NCBI RefSeq assembly: GCF_005405145.1
Contig: NZ_BJDM01000013.1
Span: 1-52,426 of the forward strand
DNA length: 52,426 nt
Direction: 5' to 3'
DNA from: Paucilactobacillus kaifaensis
Lineage (GTDB): Bacteria > Bacillota > Bacilli > Lactobacillales > Lactobacillaceae
Within the stretch, counting starts at the first letter, position 1. Every line of letters starts with the position of its first letter. This document shows, in pieces, positions 19,141 through 28,620 of this stretch. The notes beneath the pieces are model-generated. The model was not told the origin of the DNA. It did no database searches and saw nothing but the letters and a program-made list of their open reading frames with translations. Position numbers and translations under genes: made by a program.

Positions 19141-19558
19141 AGAGTGTGAGCACCTGCGTATAGAAGTCGGAGTGTAACCCAAAAATCCCCTTTATCTAAT
19201 TTGGTTTATGAATTAGATGAAGGGGATTTTTGGGTTACACGTAGACTTTTGCAGGTGCGAACACGTTTCATCAACAAAACAGTGCGAAATTTGGTTTATG
19301 AATTAGATGAAGGGGATTTTTAGGTTACACGTAGACTTCTGCAGGTGCGAACACGTTTCATCAACAAAACAGTGCGAAATTTGGTTTATGAATTAGATGA
19401 GGGGGATTTTTGGGTTACACGTAGACTTTTGCAGGTGCGAACACGTTTCATCAACAAAACAGTGCAAAATTTGGTTTATGAATTAGATGAAGGGGATTTT
19501 TTGGTTACACGTAGACTTCTGCAGGTACGAACACGTTTCATCAATAAAAATGAATCAA
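19141..19558 (+). repeat. Hairpin element 3 with four tandem 90-bp copies of its 3' arm
   Basis: Left arm 19141-19200 begins AGAGTGTGAGCACCTGC. The loop plus right arm plus tail (TTGGTTTATGAATTAGATGA... to ...CAGTGCGAAA) starts at 19201, 19291, 19381 and 19471, exactly 90 bp apart, with a few substitutions per copy; the last copy is cut short near 19558. The first right arm pairs with the left arm over its length (ATTAGAT / ATCTAAT, GGGTTACAC / GTGTAACCC, GCAGGTGC / GCACCTGC). This fills the 430 nt between smpB and the next gene; no real gene is present. Confidence 0.92.
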
Positions 19559-19565
19559 TTATAAT

Positions 19566-20132
19566 TTATTTTGGGTCACTAATATCTATTTTTTGCGAAA
19601 AATTTTGCGTTGGATTAGTCAGCATGCCACGTTGACGTTGTCGAACTTTTTTGGTTTGCCGATCTTGTTTCCGTGCCCAATGATCTAAAACACTAGCAAC
19701 AACAATTGCGACCGGCTCTAAATCTTGCTCAACGACAGCGATTTCGTGATAGTAGCCACTCGTAAATTTAACTGGTTTGAACGAAAAGACTAATTGAGTA
19801 CCATGATAAACACGATAACTATCTTTGAGAGTGTTACCAACAACAATCCAGTTTAAGCCGCGGATATAAATGACTTCTCGTAAAAAGCCTAATGATTTTC
19901 CAACGGTTCCAATTTGTTTGTGATTTTGATAAATCGAAAATTTAGGTAAAATTCCCAGAGTTAGTTGTCTAATTTCTGCCAATAAATCACCATCAATAGC
20001 GTACAGTGATAAAACATCTTGCCGTAGCCCCCATTTACCAACGAGTAAATAGGTTGAGACCCCATTTTCATCTTTAATCACGGTAGCACCACGTAAATCA
20101 TTCAAATGTTGGTGAATGTACAGTTTTCTCAC
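19566..20132 (-). CDS. LURP-one-related family protein
   Basis: 188 aa from the GTG at 20132 (VRKLYIHQHLND). A GTG at 20141 is in frame, but its AGGA lies directly against it, whereas AGGAG is 8 nt from the 20132 GTG. The fold pattern is LURP-one/scramblase-like: repeated short strands with basic turns (YLLVGKWG, LSLYAIDGDLLAEIRQ, LPKFSIYQNHKQIGTV, WIVVGNTLKDSYRVYHG) and VASVLDHW at the end. This family is a tubby-like barrel with unclear role in bacteria. No signal peptide. It is transcribed against its neighbours. Confidence 0.75.
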   Translation of the reverse strand: MRKLYIHQHLNDLRGATVIKDENGVSTYLLVGKWGLRQDVLSLYAIDGDLLAEIRQLTLGILPKFSIYQNHKQIGTVGKSLGFLREVIYIRGLNWIVVGNTLKDSYRVYHGTQLVFSFKPVKFTSGYYHEIAVVEQDLEPVAIVVASVLDHWARKQDRQTKKVRQRQRGMLTNPTQNFSQKIDISDPK

Positions 20133-20151
20133 TGGGCTCACTCCTAAAAGT

Positions 20152-20274
20152 AGAGTGTTAATTCATCCGGTTAGCTTTTATAGGCTAAGACAATTATGGG
20201 GTGTTCGCGAACTTAGCGAACGACCCATAATTGTCTTAGCCCCACAGAACGTTGGATGGAATTAACACGTTTCA
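20152..20274 (+). repeat. Intergenic hairpin element 4 (about 123 bp)
   Basis: Begins AGAGTGTTAATTCATCC and ends GGATGGAATTAACACGTTTCA (20254-20274). Inner stem GGCTAAGACAATTATGGG with its complement, capped by TGTTCGC / GCGAACG. The ends follow the family (AGAGTGT / ACACGTTTCA) but the stem sequence is unrelated to the others. It lies upstream of both the minus-strand LURP gene and ung. Confidence 0.82.
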
Positions 20275-20376
20275 GATCGATGTCAACTTACGATCATTCT
20301 ACCATGTTTTATTATTATTAGCAGGAAATATCATTTTACAAATTAATATGCTAAAATAATGACTGAGGTGCTTTAA

Positions 20377-21084
20377 ATGAAACCATTTATCCACAATGAT
20401 TGGTGGGACGTGTTACAGCCGGAATTTAATCAAGCCTATTACGCTTCACTACATAACTTTTTAGTTGGTGAGTATAAACATCAAACCATCTATCCAGAAA
20501 TGCATCATATTTTTGAAGCATTTGAATGGACTCCATTTCATGAGGTTAAGGTTGTTATTTTGGGCCAGGATCCGTATCATGGTCCGAATCAAGCACATGG
20601 ATTAAGCTTTTCAGTTCTGCCAGGTGTTAAAATACCACCTTCGCTGCAAAACATTTATAAAGAACTTCAGAATGATTTGGGTTTTGAACCAGTCAATCAT
20701 GGATATCTTGAAAAATGGGCGAAACAAGGGGTGCTATTACTTAATTCCGTTTTAACTGTACGGGATGGGCAGGCATTTTCACATCGTGGTAAAGGTTGGG
20801 AAAGATTAACCGATGCAGCAATTGCTGCGTTATCAAAGCGTGCTGAGCCTGTGGTGTTTATTTTATGGGGGAAAGCTGCACAAGCTAAAATAGAGTTGAT
20901 TAACACGGAAACAAATATTGTGTTGCAATCACCGCATCCGAGTCCGTTTTCAGCTAACCGTGGATTTTTTGGTTCCAAACCGTTTTCAAAAACAAATGAA
21001 GCACTCAAGGCAATGGGAGAGACACCAATTGATTGGCAACTGCCTCAACACGTGACAGTTGATGATACCGATATCGCAAATTAA
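20377..21084 (+). CDS. ung: Uracil-DNA glycosylase, family 1
   Basis: 235 aa. Removes uracil from DNA as the first step of base-excision repair. Asp65 in GQDPYHGP, the uracil-binding segment [17 protein letters not shown], and the His187 motif [13 protein letters not shown] are all present. Ribosome site GAGGTG. Nineteen nt separate it from pta, so probably one transcript. Confidence 0.97.
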   Translation: MKPFIHNDWWDVLQPEFNQAYYASLHNFLVGEYKHQTIYPEMHHIFEAFEWTPFHEVKVVILGQDPYHGPNQAHGLSFSVLPGVKIPPSLQNIYKELQNDLGFEPVNHGYLEKWAKQGVLLLNSVLTVRDGQAFSHRGKGWERLTDAAIAALSKRAEPVVFILWGKAAQAKIELINTETNIVLQSPHPSPFSANRGFFGSKPFSKTNEALKAMGETPIDWQLPQHVTVDDTDIAN

Positions 21085-21103
21085 TTAATTGGAGGCAGCA
21101 AAA

Positions 21104-22081
21104 ATGGATTTATTTTCAGGTTTAGCAGCAAAGATTAAAGGTCAAAATAAGACAATTGTCTTCCCAGAAGGTGAAGATGAACGAATTTTAGGCGCAGCAA
21201 TTCGGTTACAAAATGATGGCTTATTGACACCTGTTTTGTTAGGTGAAAAAAATCAAATCAAGGCTACAGCTGATAAAAATGGTTTTGATTTGACGAATGT
21301 TCAAATCATTGACCCAAAGGAATATCCTGATGCAGACAAACAGGCAATGTTGGATGCGTTGGTTGAACGACGAAAAGGGAAGAACACTCCTGAACAAGCT
21401 GCAGAAATGCTAAAGGATGTTAGCTACTTTGGTACCATGCTGGTTTACATGCACAAGGTAGATGGGATGGTTTCTGGTGCGGTTCATCCAACAGGCGATA
21501 CTGTTCGGCCAGCATTACAAATTATTAAAACTAAGCCGGGAAGCAAACGTATCAGCGGTGCTTTTATCATGCAAAAGGGTGACCAACGATTTGTATTTGC
21601 GGACTGTGCAATCAACATTGAGTTAGATGCACCTGCAATGGCTGAAGTAGCAGTTCAAAGTGCAACGACAGCTAAGTTATTCGATATTGATCCTAAAGTG
21701 GCACTTTTAAGCTTTTCGACCAAAGGATCTGCCAAAGGTGAAATGGTAACTAAAGTCGCTGATGCAGCTAAAATGGCACATGAATTAGCACCAGACCTGC
21801 CCCTTGATGGAGAACTTCAGTTTGATGCGGCGTTTGTTGAGAGTGTTGGTGCTCAAAAAGCACCCGGCTCAGCTGTAGCAGGTCATGCCAATGTCTTTGT
21901 CTTTCCTGATTTACAATCGGGTAATATTGGGTACAAAATTGCACAACGTTTGGGTGGCTTTGAAGCAGTTGGTCCAATTTTACAAGGACTTAATGCGCCT
22001 GTATCCGATCTTTCACGAGGATGCAATGAAGAAGATGTCTATAAAGTTTCATTAATTACAGCAGCACAATCAGTAGAATAA
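21104..22081 (+). CDS. pta: Phosphate acetyltransferase
   Basis: 325 aa from ATG 21104 (GGAGGCA 7 nt upstream; the frame is open from a TTG at 21089). Interconverts acetyl-CoA and acetyl phosphate; in lactobacilli it feeds acetate kinase for extra ATP. Typical Pta/EutD segments: IVFPEGEDERILGAA (N-terminus), SGAVHPTGDTVRPAL, FADCAIN and GHANVFVFPDLQSGNIGYK. Terminator at 22091. Confidence 0.96.
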   Translation: MDLFSGLAAKIKGQNKTIVFPEGEDERILGAAIRLQNDGLLTPVLLGEKNQIKATADKNGFDLTNVQIIDPKEYPDADKQAMLDALVERRKGKNTPEQAAEMLKDVSYFGTMLVYMHKVDGMVSGAVHPTGDTVRPALQIIKTKPGSKRISGAFIMQKGDQRFVFADCAINIELDAPAMAEVAVQSATTAKLFDIDPKVALLSFSTKGSAKGEMVTKVADAAKMAHELAPDLPLDGELQFDAAFVESVGAQKAPGSAVAGHANVFVFPDLQSGNIGYKIAQRLGGFEAVGPILQGLNAPVSDLSRGCNEEDVYKVSLITAAQSVE

Positions 22082-22090
22082 AAGAAAATA

Positions 22091-22130
22091 AGGCTATGGC
22101 AATGGAATGTTTGTCACAGCTTTTTATTTA
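22091..22130 (+). terminator. Terminator after pta
   Basis: AGGCTATGGCA (22091-22101) pairs with TGTCACAGCTT (22112-22122), with two G-U pairs and one mismatch, then TTTATTTA. Confidence 0.6.
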
Positions 22131-22148
22131 ATAAACTTGGTGAATAAA

Positions 22149-22616
22149 ATGAAAATAACATTAACGAGTAGCGACGCAACAATCAATTTTGGTAAATCAG
22201 TGGCAGATTTAGTTAGCGCTGGGGATGTTCTGGTATTGGACGGTGATTTAGGAGCAGGCAAAACCACTTTCACAAAAGGGTTAGCGGCTGGCTTAGGAAT
22301 CAAGACGGTTATTAAAAGTCCTACCTTTACGATTATTCGTGAGTATCAAGATGGTCGACTGCCACTTTATCATATGGATGTTTATCGTCTTGAGAATGGT
22401 GGCGGAGCTGATTTGGGGTTAGAAGAATATTTTGATAGCGATGGAGTTAGTGTCGTTGAGTGGGCCCAGTTTGTGGCAGATGAACTACCAGCAAAATATT
22501 TGGCAATCAAGTTTGAGCGAACTGACAATGATGACACACGGATTCTTTCATTAGAACCGCATGGTGCTCATTTTGAACAAATTGTGACACAGCTGGAGCA
22601 ACAATATGGACAATGA
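22149..22616 (+). CDS. tsaE: tRNA threonylcarbamoyladenosine biosynthesis ATPase TsaE
   Basis: 155 aa from ATG 22149 (GGTGA 5 nt upstream; the longer frame from 22107 lies in the pta terminator). ATPase of the TsaBDE complex that makes t6A37 in ANN-decoding tRNAs. Walker A GDLGAGKTT (32-40), KSPTFTIIREY, HMDVYRL and VEWAQFV are the family signatures. It overlaps the next gene by 11 nt, implying translational coupling. Confidence 0.96.
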   Translation: MKITLTSSDATINFGKSVADLVSAGDVLVLDGDLGAGKTTFTKGLAAGLGIKTVIKSPTFTIIREYQDGRLPLYHMDVYRLENGGGADLGLEEYFDSDGVSVVEWAQFVADELPAKYLAIKFERTDNDDTRILSLEPHGAHFEQIVTQLEQQYGQ

Positions 22617-23109
22617 AATTAGTCTTGCAGTTGCAGAACCAGCTGATGCTGCAAAAGTACTCGCACTATTACGGTTGTTACAAGTTGAGTCTAAAATGTT
22701 TTCTGTGACAGATGGGTTTGAACAACTAACAGTTGATGAAGAGAAAAATAATTTAGCAAAAATTAATAATACAACTGATAACCTTGTTTTATTAGCTTGG
22801 AACCAAGATGATCCAATTGGTATTGTAACTGTAGCTAGGACTAATTCAAAACAACGTTCAGGCGAAGTTGGAATTGCAGTCCAAAAAAATTATTGGCATC
22901 AGGGGTTAGGCACGGTAATGATGGAAGAAGTTATCAATTGGGGACAAAACTTTAGTTCATTAGATAAACTGGCGTTAACGGTGGTCGCTGATAACCAAAA
23001 CGCAGTTAAGTTATATCAAAAGGTCGGGTTTGCAACTACTGCAAAAACTAGCGTTGCTGGTGAACATGGGACAACTTTACCAGCATTACTGATGGAGTAT
23101 ATTTTATAA
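22606..23109 (+). CDS. GNAT-family N-acetyltransferase
   Basis: 167 aa; its start lies inside the tsaE end. The GNAT core is visible: strand PIGIVTVART, GEVGIAVQKNYWHQGLGTVMM (acetyl-CoA pyrophosphate loop around HQGLGT), then LTVVADNQNAVKLYQKVGFATTA. Acceptor unknown. A GNAT gene after tsaE is common in lactobacilli, but I see no basis for calling it RimI. Confidence 0.88.
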   Translation: MDNEISLAVAEPADAAKVLALLRLLQVESKMFSVTDGFEQLTVDEEKNNLAKINNTTDNLVLLAWNQDDPIGIVTVARTNSKQRSGEVGIAVQKNYWHQGLGTVMMEEVINWGQNFSSLDKLALTVVADNQNAVKLYQKVGFATTAKTSVAGEHGTTLPALLMEYIL

Positions 23110-23135
23110 AGTGGTAGTTAAATTTATGAATTATC

Positions 23136-23187
23136 AAAAAACGTGATCAACAAGCCAGGCATGGCAATTGTTGATCACGTTTTTTTA
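23136..23187. terminator. Bidirectional terminator between GNAT and exonuclease genes
   Basis: AAAAACGTGATCAACA (from 23136) pairs with TGTTGATCACGTTTTT (23169-23184), with a small inner GCCA/TGGC hairpin. T-runs on both sides serve the two convergent genes. Confidence 0.88.
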
Positions 23188-23721
23188 TTTCAACACTTTC
23201 ACAAATGGTTTCAATGGTTCAATACCGAAATGTTGTTCTTGATATAATAGGATATTGGCACAAGCTTGACTGTCATCTAAAGCGTTGTGATGATGATCGA
23301 GTTCGATTTCTAGTTGATCGCAAACGGTGTTCAACTTGTGGTTCGGAAATTCGGGAAAAAACTTGCGACTGGTTCGAACTGTATCTAAAGTCTGATAGAT
23401 TGGTTGATTTAACCCATAGTGATCTAAACAACTTTTCAATACACCATTATCAAATGGGGCATTGTGCGCAACAACTAATTTATTACGGTCAAAGAAATTT
23501 CCCACATGTTCCCAGACAGTCGGAAAAGTGGGTGCATCTGCAACATCAGCTTGGGTTAATCCGTGAACCTGAGTATTACGCCAACTAAATTCAGTTTGGG
23601 GGTTAATCAATGAATAAAATTCATCAACAATTTGGTCGTTTCTGACAATGGTTAACGCAAGCGAACACGCACTAAAACGTTTAGCGCTAGCTGTTTCAAA
23701 GTCCATAGCTACAAAATTCAT
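23185..23721 (-). CDS. DEDDh 3'-5' exonuclease (DnaQ-like)
   Basis: 178 aa. Exonuclease domain only, without polymerase or helicase parts. Metal ligands: Asp7 and Glu9 (MDFETA), HNAPFDN in the middle and H-x4-D in HHNALDDS near 145. It could act in DNA repair or RNA trimming; the single-domain form is often annotated as epsilon-like exonuclease. It is convergent with the GNAT gene and followed on the same strand by exonuclease III upstream, giving two repair nucleases together. Confidence 0.9.
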   Translation of the reverse strand: MNFVAMDFETASAKRFSACSLALTIVRNDQIVDEFYSLINPQTEFSWRNTQVHGLTQADVADAPTFPTVWEHVGNFFDRNKLVVAHNAPFDNGVLKSCLDHYGLNQPIYQTLDTVRTSRKFFPEFPNHKLNTVCDQLEIELDHHHNALDDSQACANILLYQEQHFGIEPLKPFVKVLK

Positions 23722-23798
23722 TTAATCACCTGTTATTCAAATTAATATATCTAGTTTAAGCGAACGTGTGTTTTATTGCAATTATTTTTAATTAGCTA

Positions 23799-24554
23799 CT
23801 ATAAATCAACATCAAGTTCTACCGGACAATGATCTGATCCAAAAATTTCGGAGTGAATTTTAGCATCATCTAATTGGTCCTGCAGATTGCTGGAAGTTAG
23901 AAAATAATCAATCCGCCAACCAGCATTCCGATCACGGGCGTTAAAACGGTAAGACCACCAGGAATATTTTTCGGCTAAATCAGGGTAAAAATGGCGAAAA
24001 GTATCTGTAAAACCACTGGCTAATAGTTTGGTGAATTGATGCCTTTCCTGATCTGTAAAACCAGCAGAATGGTGATTACTCTGTGGGTTTTTGAGGTCGA
24101 TTGTCTCATGAGCAACATTTAAATCACCACAAATTAAGACGCTTTTTCGTTGGGCCAATGAATTGAGATAATCTTTAAAGGCTTTGTCCCAGCCAGCACG
24201 AAATTCCAGTCGTTTGAGTTGCTGACCTGAGTTAGGGGTGTAGCAATTAACTAAATAAAATTGATCGTATTCAAGTGTAATAACACGTCCTTCAGTATCA
24301 TAGTCTTCAATGTTCATTCCGTAGGTAACATTTAGTGGTGCTTGTTTTGCAAAAATGGCAGTTCCAGAATATCCTTTTTTTTGAGCATAATTCCAGAATT
24401 GATGATAACCGGGAAGGTCTAGTTCAATTTGACCAGCCTGCAATTTAGTTTCCTGAATACAGAAAAAATCTGCATTGAGCTGATTAAAAGTTGCCATAAA
24501 ATCATGTGTAACTGCTGCACGAATACCATTAACATTCCATGAAATAAATTTCAA
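23799..24554 (-). CDS. xth: Exodeoxyribonuclease III / AP endonuclease
   Basis: 251 aa from TTG 24554 (LKFISWNVNGIRA), which has AGGAGGC at good spacing; the longer frame to 24662 adds 36 residues unlike the family. Cuts abasic DNA and removes 3' blocking groups in base-excision repair. Motifs: WNVNGIRA, QETKL, GYSGTAIF, NCYTPNSG, GDLNVAH, WRIDYFL and the terminal GSDHCPVELDV. Functionally complements ung at 20377. Confidence 0.95.
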   Translation of the reverse strand: MKFISWNVNGIRAAVTHDFMATFNQLNADFFCIQETKLQAGQIELDLPGYHQFWNYAQKKGYSGTAIFAKQAPLNVTYGMNIEDYDTEGRVITLEYDQFYLVNCYTPNSGQQLKRLEFRAGWDKAFKDYLNSLAQRKSVLICGDLNVAHETIDLKNPQSNHHSAGFTDQERHQFTKLLASGFTDTFRHFYPDLAEKYSWWSYRFNARDRNAGWRIDYFLTSSNLQDQLDDAKIHSEIFGSDHCPVELDVDL

Positions 24555-24634
24555 AATAGGAGCCTCCTGAACTTGATGATTAATCGCTGTACCCATTGTA
24601 ATGGTCACCGCTCTAATTAGTAAAGGTAAATTAA

Positions 24635-24663
24635 TTTTTACAGTTAAGGTTTCATGGTACAAT
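24635..24663 (+). promoter_or_regulatory. Candidate murB promoter
   Basis: TACAAT (24658-24663) with T-rich TTTTTA at 17 nt or TTTACA at 15 nt as -35. Position fits, -35 weak. Confidence 0.4.
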
Positions 24664-24700
24664 ATTGTATATTAATGAATAATTTTAAAGGACTGCTAGT

Positions 24701-25615
24701 ATGCAAAGTGAATTGGAAACAACATTTACTAATATTAAGATTTTAAAAAATGCAGCATTGGCCGATTATACCAATACTGACACCGGTGGGCCCGCTGACT
24801 GGCTGGCATTTCCTGAAAATGTAACAGAAGTCAAACAACTGGTTAAGTTTGGTAACCACCATAATCTACCAATTACAGTGATTGGTAATGCAAGTAATTT
24901 AATTGTTCGTGATGGTGGGATTGCAGGCTTGGTCATTATTTTAACTGCGATGAAAGCTATTACGGTTAACGATAACCAAGTAACTGCGCAGGCTGGCGCA
25001 GCACTAATTAGTGCTACTAAGGTGGCTTGTGAGGCCAGACTGAGCGGACTTGAATTTGCAGCAGGTATCCCTGGTAGTGTCGGTGGCGCCGTATTTATGA
25101 ATGCTGGTGCATATGGTGGCGAAATCAAAGATGTACTAGCATATGCAACAGTTTTGACGGCTACTGGTGAAGTGATTGATGTTACTAACGATGAACTTGA
25201 ATTTGGTTATCGGCATAGTAATATTCAGGATCATCAAGGAGAGATTGTTTTAGCAGCAACCTTTAAGCTACAACCAGCTCCATTTGAACAAATTAAACAG
25301 CAAATGGATGATTTAAACGCTCGGCGAGCAAGTAAACAACCGTTGGAATGGCCATCTTGTGGGAGTGTATTCAAGCGACCAACTGGCTATTTTGCTGGGA
25401 AATTAATTCATGATGCTGGATTACAGGGCTACACCAGTGGTGGTGCCCAGGTATCAACGAAACATGCCGGTTTTATCATTAATATCGGTGGTGGTACTGC
25501 TACTGATTACTTAAAGGTTATCGCTCACGTACAAGCCACCGTTTTGGCCAAGTTTGGGGTTCACTTGGAAACCGAAGTACGAATTATTGGTCGTGGCAAG
25601 GATGAACAAATTTAA
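24701..25615 (+). CDS. murB: UDP-N-acetylenolpyruvoylglucosamine reductase
   Basis: 304 aa. FAD/NADPH enzyme making UDP-MurNAc for peptidoglycan. FAD-binding segments [25 protein letters not shown] and [24 protein letters not shown], and catalytic Ser in [10 protein letters not shown]-terminal [14 protein letters not shown]. It is the short (type II-like) MurB of Firmicutes. Monocistronic with its own terminator. Confidence 0.97.
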   Translation: MQSELETTFTNIKILKNAALADYTNTDTGGPADWLAFPENVTEVKQLVKFGNHHNLPITVIGNASNLIVRDGGIAGLVIILTAMKAITVNDNQVTAQAGAALISATKVACEARLSGLEFAAGIPGSVGGAVFMNAGAYGGEIKDVLAYATVLTATGEVIDVTNDELEFGYRHSNIQDHQGEIVLAATFKLQPAPFEQIKQQMDDLNARRASKQPLEWPSCGSVFKRPTGYFAGKLIHDAGLQGYTSGGAQVSTKHAGFIINIGGGTATDYLKVIAHVQATVLAKFGVHLETEVRIIGRGKDEQI

Positions 25616-25632
25616 TTAAACACTATTCTGAT

Positions 25633-25680
25633 GAGTGAGACTGACGAAAAAATATAATTTTAGCCAAGTCTCACTTTTTG
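25633..25680 (+). terminator. Terminator after murB
   Basis: GAGTGAGACT (25633-25642) pairs with AGTCTCACT (25667-25675), long A/T-rich loop, TTTTT tail. Confidence 0.75.
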
Positions 25681-25711
25681 TACATTTTTATTTGTGGAGG
25701 GGGAATTTCAT

Positions 25712-27814
25712 TTGCCAATTATCGAAGCAGTTATTTTTTTAGTTGTTTTAGTGCTAGTATCAAATATTTTTGGACATTACATCAAAAAAGTTCCAGTTAG
25801 CCTAATTCAAATTGGACTAGGCTTGTTGGTAGCATTATTGTTTGACGTTGAGATTCCACTAGAAACAAATTGGTTCTTACTGCTGTTTATTGCACCATTG
25901 TTGTTTAATGATGGGCGTAATTTTCCCAAAAGAGAACTCTGGCAATTACGCGGGCCAATTTTTGCGAATGCCATTATTTTAGTGTTTGTAACGACCATTG
26001 TCGGTGGCTATTTGATTTATCTATTTGTGCCACGAATTCCACTATTAGTTTCATTTGCACTGGCAGCAATTTTATCGCCAACGGATCCGGTAGCCGTGCA
26101 ATCGATTGCTAAACGAGCGAAACTGGATGAATCAATTCTTCATTTAGTTAGTGGTGAGAGTTTAATTAACGATGCATCCGGACTAATTGGATTTAAATAT
26201 GCGATTGCAGCAGTTACTACTGGCTATTTTTCTGCTACTAAAGCGGTCGGAGATTTCACATATACGGCAGTTGTCGGTTTAATTGCTGGTCTAGTAGTAG
26301 TTGTGCTCATTCAATTATTGCGCGATTTATTACATAATCAAGGAATTAATGATGTGGTTTTTAATGTGGTCTTTAAAATTATGACCCCATTTGTGGTTTA
26401 TTTATGTGCTGAAGAATTATTTCATGCCTCTGGTGTGATTGCGGTGGTGGCTGCCGGTGTCTTTTCTAATACACGAGAAGGTAGTGTGGTGGAAGAATTG
26501 CCAGAACTTCGGTTAGTCACTGAACGGACGTGGGACTTACTAGTATACTTGCTTAATGGCATCGTGTTTGTCATTTTAGGAATTGAGTTGCCGATCGCGA
26601 TGCGAGTGGCTTTACGTAGTGGGGATATTAACAACTGGACAGCTATTATGTACGTTTTTATTGTTTGGTTAGTTATTTTGTTACTGCGAGTTGGTTGGAT
26701 TTATACTTACGAGTTGTATCAACGGTTTGTGCGCAAAACAAAACGGCCTGTTAGCCTCAAGTCAGCCTTTTTAGCAGGGTTATCTGGTGTTCGTGGAGCA
26801 ATCACGATGGCTGGTGTATTATCTGTTCCAATTACGATTAAGAGTGGGGCACCATTTCCGGAACGGTCACTAATGTTATTCATTGCGGCCGGCGTTATTA
26901 TTTTAAGTATGGTTGTAGCTGCGATAATGTTGCCATTAATTTCTAAAACTGATTTTTCTTTTTTGACACGAGGCAGTGAACCAGATCAGGTGGATGAATT
27001 AATGGATGAAGATGAGGAACCAGATCATTTGCAGTACATGAGTGAAAGTGATGCTCGATACTTTTTAATGCAGCTGGCAATCCAAACAACTGAAGAAAGC
27101 CGACGTGAAGAAAATCAACAGGCCGCATATGATCTTATCTTGAACTATCAATTACTAATGCGACGGTTACAACTGAATTCACAATCAGATGAAGTTCTAA
27201 AAGTAATGTTGCAACAAGAAATTAAACTCCGGCAAATTGCTTTTGCTGGGGAACGAAATGCTTTGATCAAAATGCTCAATAAAAAAGTAATCACCAATAG
27301 TGATTACTACTCTGCTTTGCGGCGAATTGATCATTTAGAGCAACGACTTGCTCACGACTTTAATTCACCAACCAGTTGGTGGACGATTAAACGGTTGCGA
27401 TTACTGTTACGAGGTACGTGGCATTCATTTTACTGGTGGTTGAGTAACAAGGATGAAGACGTTAAAAAACGTAAAATGATTGATCGTGAAACTGCTAAGG
27501 CAGCGATCAAGGAGTTATCTAAGTATGCTGAAGATGCAAAAAGCGAAGGAGTTGAACTAAATCGCCAAGCTATCTATCACTTAATTGTCAGTTACCGAAA
27601 TCGCATTGAGCGGATTAAACATCCGCGCTCTAAATCAGGGCAGTCATATCAACAACAGTCTGAAACTTTGAGAATACAGGCCTTGAGCGCTCAGCGTAAC
27701 GGAATCTTACAGTTATTAGATGGTCAACGAATTTCTCGAAAAACGGCTCAGAAATTACAATCGTATGTTAATTATTCTGAAAATGTGGTGATGCTAACCA
27801 CGACTGAGGAATAG
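25712..27814 (+). CDS. CPA1-type Na+(K+)/H+ antiporter
   Basis: 700 aa from TTG 25712 (LPIIEAVIFLVV), with GGAGGGGG 9 nt upstream; a GTG at 25694 lies within the ribosome site. About 12 membrane helices form the exchanger domain: PLLFNDGRNFP, ILSPTDPVAVQSI with the ion-binding ND motif LINDASG, and SGVRGAITMAGV. A 280-residue cytosolic tail rich in charged helices follows (SRREENQQAA, EDVKKRKMIDRE). It exports Na+ or H+ for pH and salt homeostasis. Confidence 0.93.
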   Translation: MPIIEAVIFLVVLVLVSNIFGHYIKKVPVSLIQIGLGLLVALLFDVEIPLETNWFLLLFIAPLLFNDGRNFPKRELWQLRGPIFANAIILVFVTTIVGGYLIYLFVPRIPLLVSFALAAILSPTDPVAVQSIAKRAKLDESILHLVSGESLINDASGLIGFKYAIAAVTTGYFSATKAVGDFTYTAVVGLIAGLVVVVLIQLLRDLLHNQGINDVVFNVVFKIMTPFVVYLCAEELFHASGVIAVVAAGVFSNTREGSVVEELPELRLVTERTWDLLVYLLNGIVFVILGIELPIAMRVALRSGDINNWTAIMYVFIVWLVILLLRVGWIYTYELYQRFVRKTKRPVSLKSAFLAGLSGVRGAITMAGVLSVPITIKSGAPFPERSLMLFIAAGVIILSMVVAAIMLPLISKTDFSFLTRGSEPDQVDELMDEDEEPDHLQYMSESDARYFLMQLAIQTTEESRREENQQAAYDLILNYQLLMRRLQLNSQSDEVLKVMLQQEIKLRQIAFAGERNALIKMLNKKVITNSDYYSALRRIDHLEQRLAHDFNSPTSWWTIKRLRLLLRGTWHSFYWWLSNKDEDVKKRKMIDRETAKAAIKELSKYAEDAKSEGVELNRQAIYHLIVSYRNRIERIKHPRSKSGQSYQQQSETLRIQALSAQRNGILQLLDGQRISRKTAQKLQSYVNYSENVVMLTTTEE

Positions 27815-27815
27815 T

Positions 27816-28475
27816 TTAATCGCTTAAATCAGTTCGGTGAATCTCAACAATCAGCCAATATAAAATTAACTGAACAACAGTTAAAATTAATGTAAATAGC
27901 CACATGTTAGTGCTCCACATACTGCTAATTTGTTTAATGAACCAAGTTGGTGTTAGTAGGATATATAGTGAGTGAATTCTTAAAAAGCGACCGATATAGA
28001 TGCCAACACTCGATAAGAAAGTAAAAATTAAAGGATAAAGTAATGACGCGCCATGCAAATGGGGTGTCATTTTTGTGGCTAAAAGATGACAAAGCTTATA
28101 CAGTTGAAGGGTTCCAAGCAAGGCACAACTGAGTGCACTAATGACTAAGAACGCAAAGTTAAGCCAGATCTTAGGATCTGATTTTAATAGACCGGTTATA
28201 AGATTGTGAGGATGCAGTAGTGAAAGGTGAAAAAGATCAGTTAGGACATAAGGTGCGTTAGGATAGAATAAGAGCCAAACTAATAATAAAATTACGAATA
28301 ATAATGAGTGCACTTTTTGGATACGATGTAACTGAAAAGATAGTTCAATTGGAATATACCCTAAAAAGGTGTTTAGCGCCAAGAATCCAAATGGAGCTTT
28401 AACAAAGAATATTAAAATTGCTATGTAACAAACAAAAAAGATTCTAATACGCCAATTGAAGTTTATTTTCGACAT
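27816..28475 (-). CDS. DUF1361 membrane protein
   Basis: 219 aa from ATG 28475 (MSKINFNW); GGGAGGT is 8 nt upstream, favouring it over an in-frame GTG at 28484. Six to seven hydrophobic helices. The motif LFYPNAPYVLTDLFHL is the hallmark of DUF1361. Function unknown. It is convergent with the antiporter with only one base between the stop codons, so the transcripts overlap. Confidence 0.88.
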   Translation of the reverse strand: MSKINFNWRIRIFFVCYIAILIFFVKAPFGFLALNTFLGYIPIELSFQLHRIQKVHSLLFVILLLVWLLFYPNAPYVLTDLFHLSLLHPHNLITGLLKSDPKIWLNFAFLVISALSCALLGTLQLYKLCHLLATKMTPHLHGASLLYPLIFTFLSSVGIYIGRFLRIHSLYILLTPTWFIKQISSMWSTNMWLFTLILTVVQLILYWLIVEIHRTDLSD

Positions 28476-28496
28476 TGATTTCACCTCCCATCAATC

Positions 28497-28524
28497 TTAA
28501 GAGTACCAACTTAAGAGTACCAAA
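28497..28524 (+). repeat. Tandem 14-bp duplication
   Basis: CTTAAGAGTACCAA twice in direct succession, in the promoter region of the DUF1361 gene. Confidence 0.85.
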
Positions 28525-28620
28525 AATTGCCTAAGTTAGTTTTAAAAATGAAAACTATTTAGTAATTTATTAATATTTTTGAGTATATTTGTTGTTTCAA
28601 TAATTATTAATCGGTCTCCA

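Noticed and set aside
19201-19558. CRISPR array
   Set aside because: Whole 90-bp units are repeated without unique spacers, and no cas genes are present. The same applies to 37983-38240.
19345-19635. A 96-codon open frame with internal MRTRFINKTV-type repeats
   Set aside because: It is produced by the 90-bp tandem arms of hairpin element 3 (90 is divisible by 3, so the frame stays open). No ribosome site, and it runs into the antisense of the LURP-like gene.
22107-22148. N-terminal extension of TsaE
   Set aside because: This segment is the pta terminator; a ribosome site precedes ATG 22149, and the shorter protein matches the family length.
23136-23187. Member of the 128-bp hairpin family
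   Set aside because: Short terminator with different ends; same for 872-919 and 41711-41767. None has AGAGTGTG or CACGTTTCA ends.
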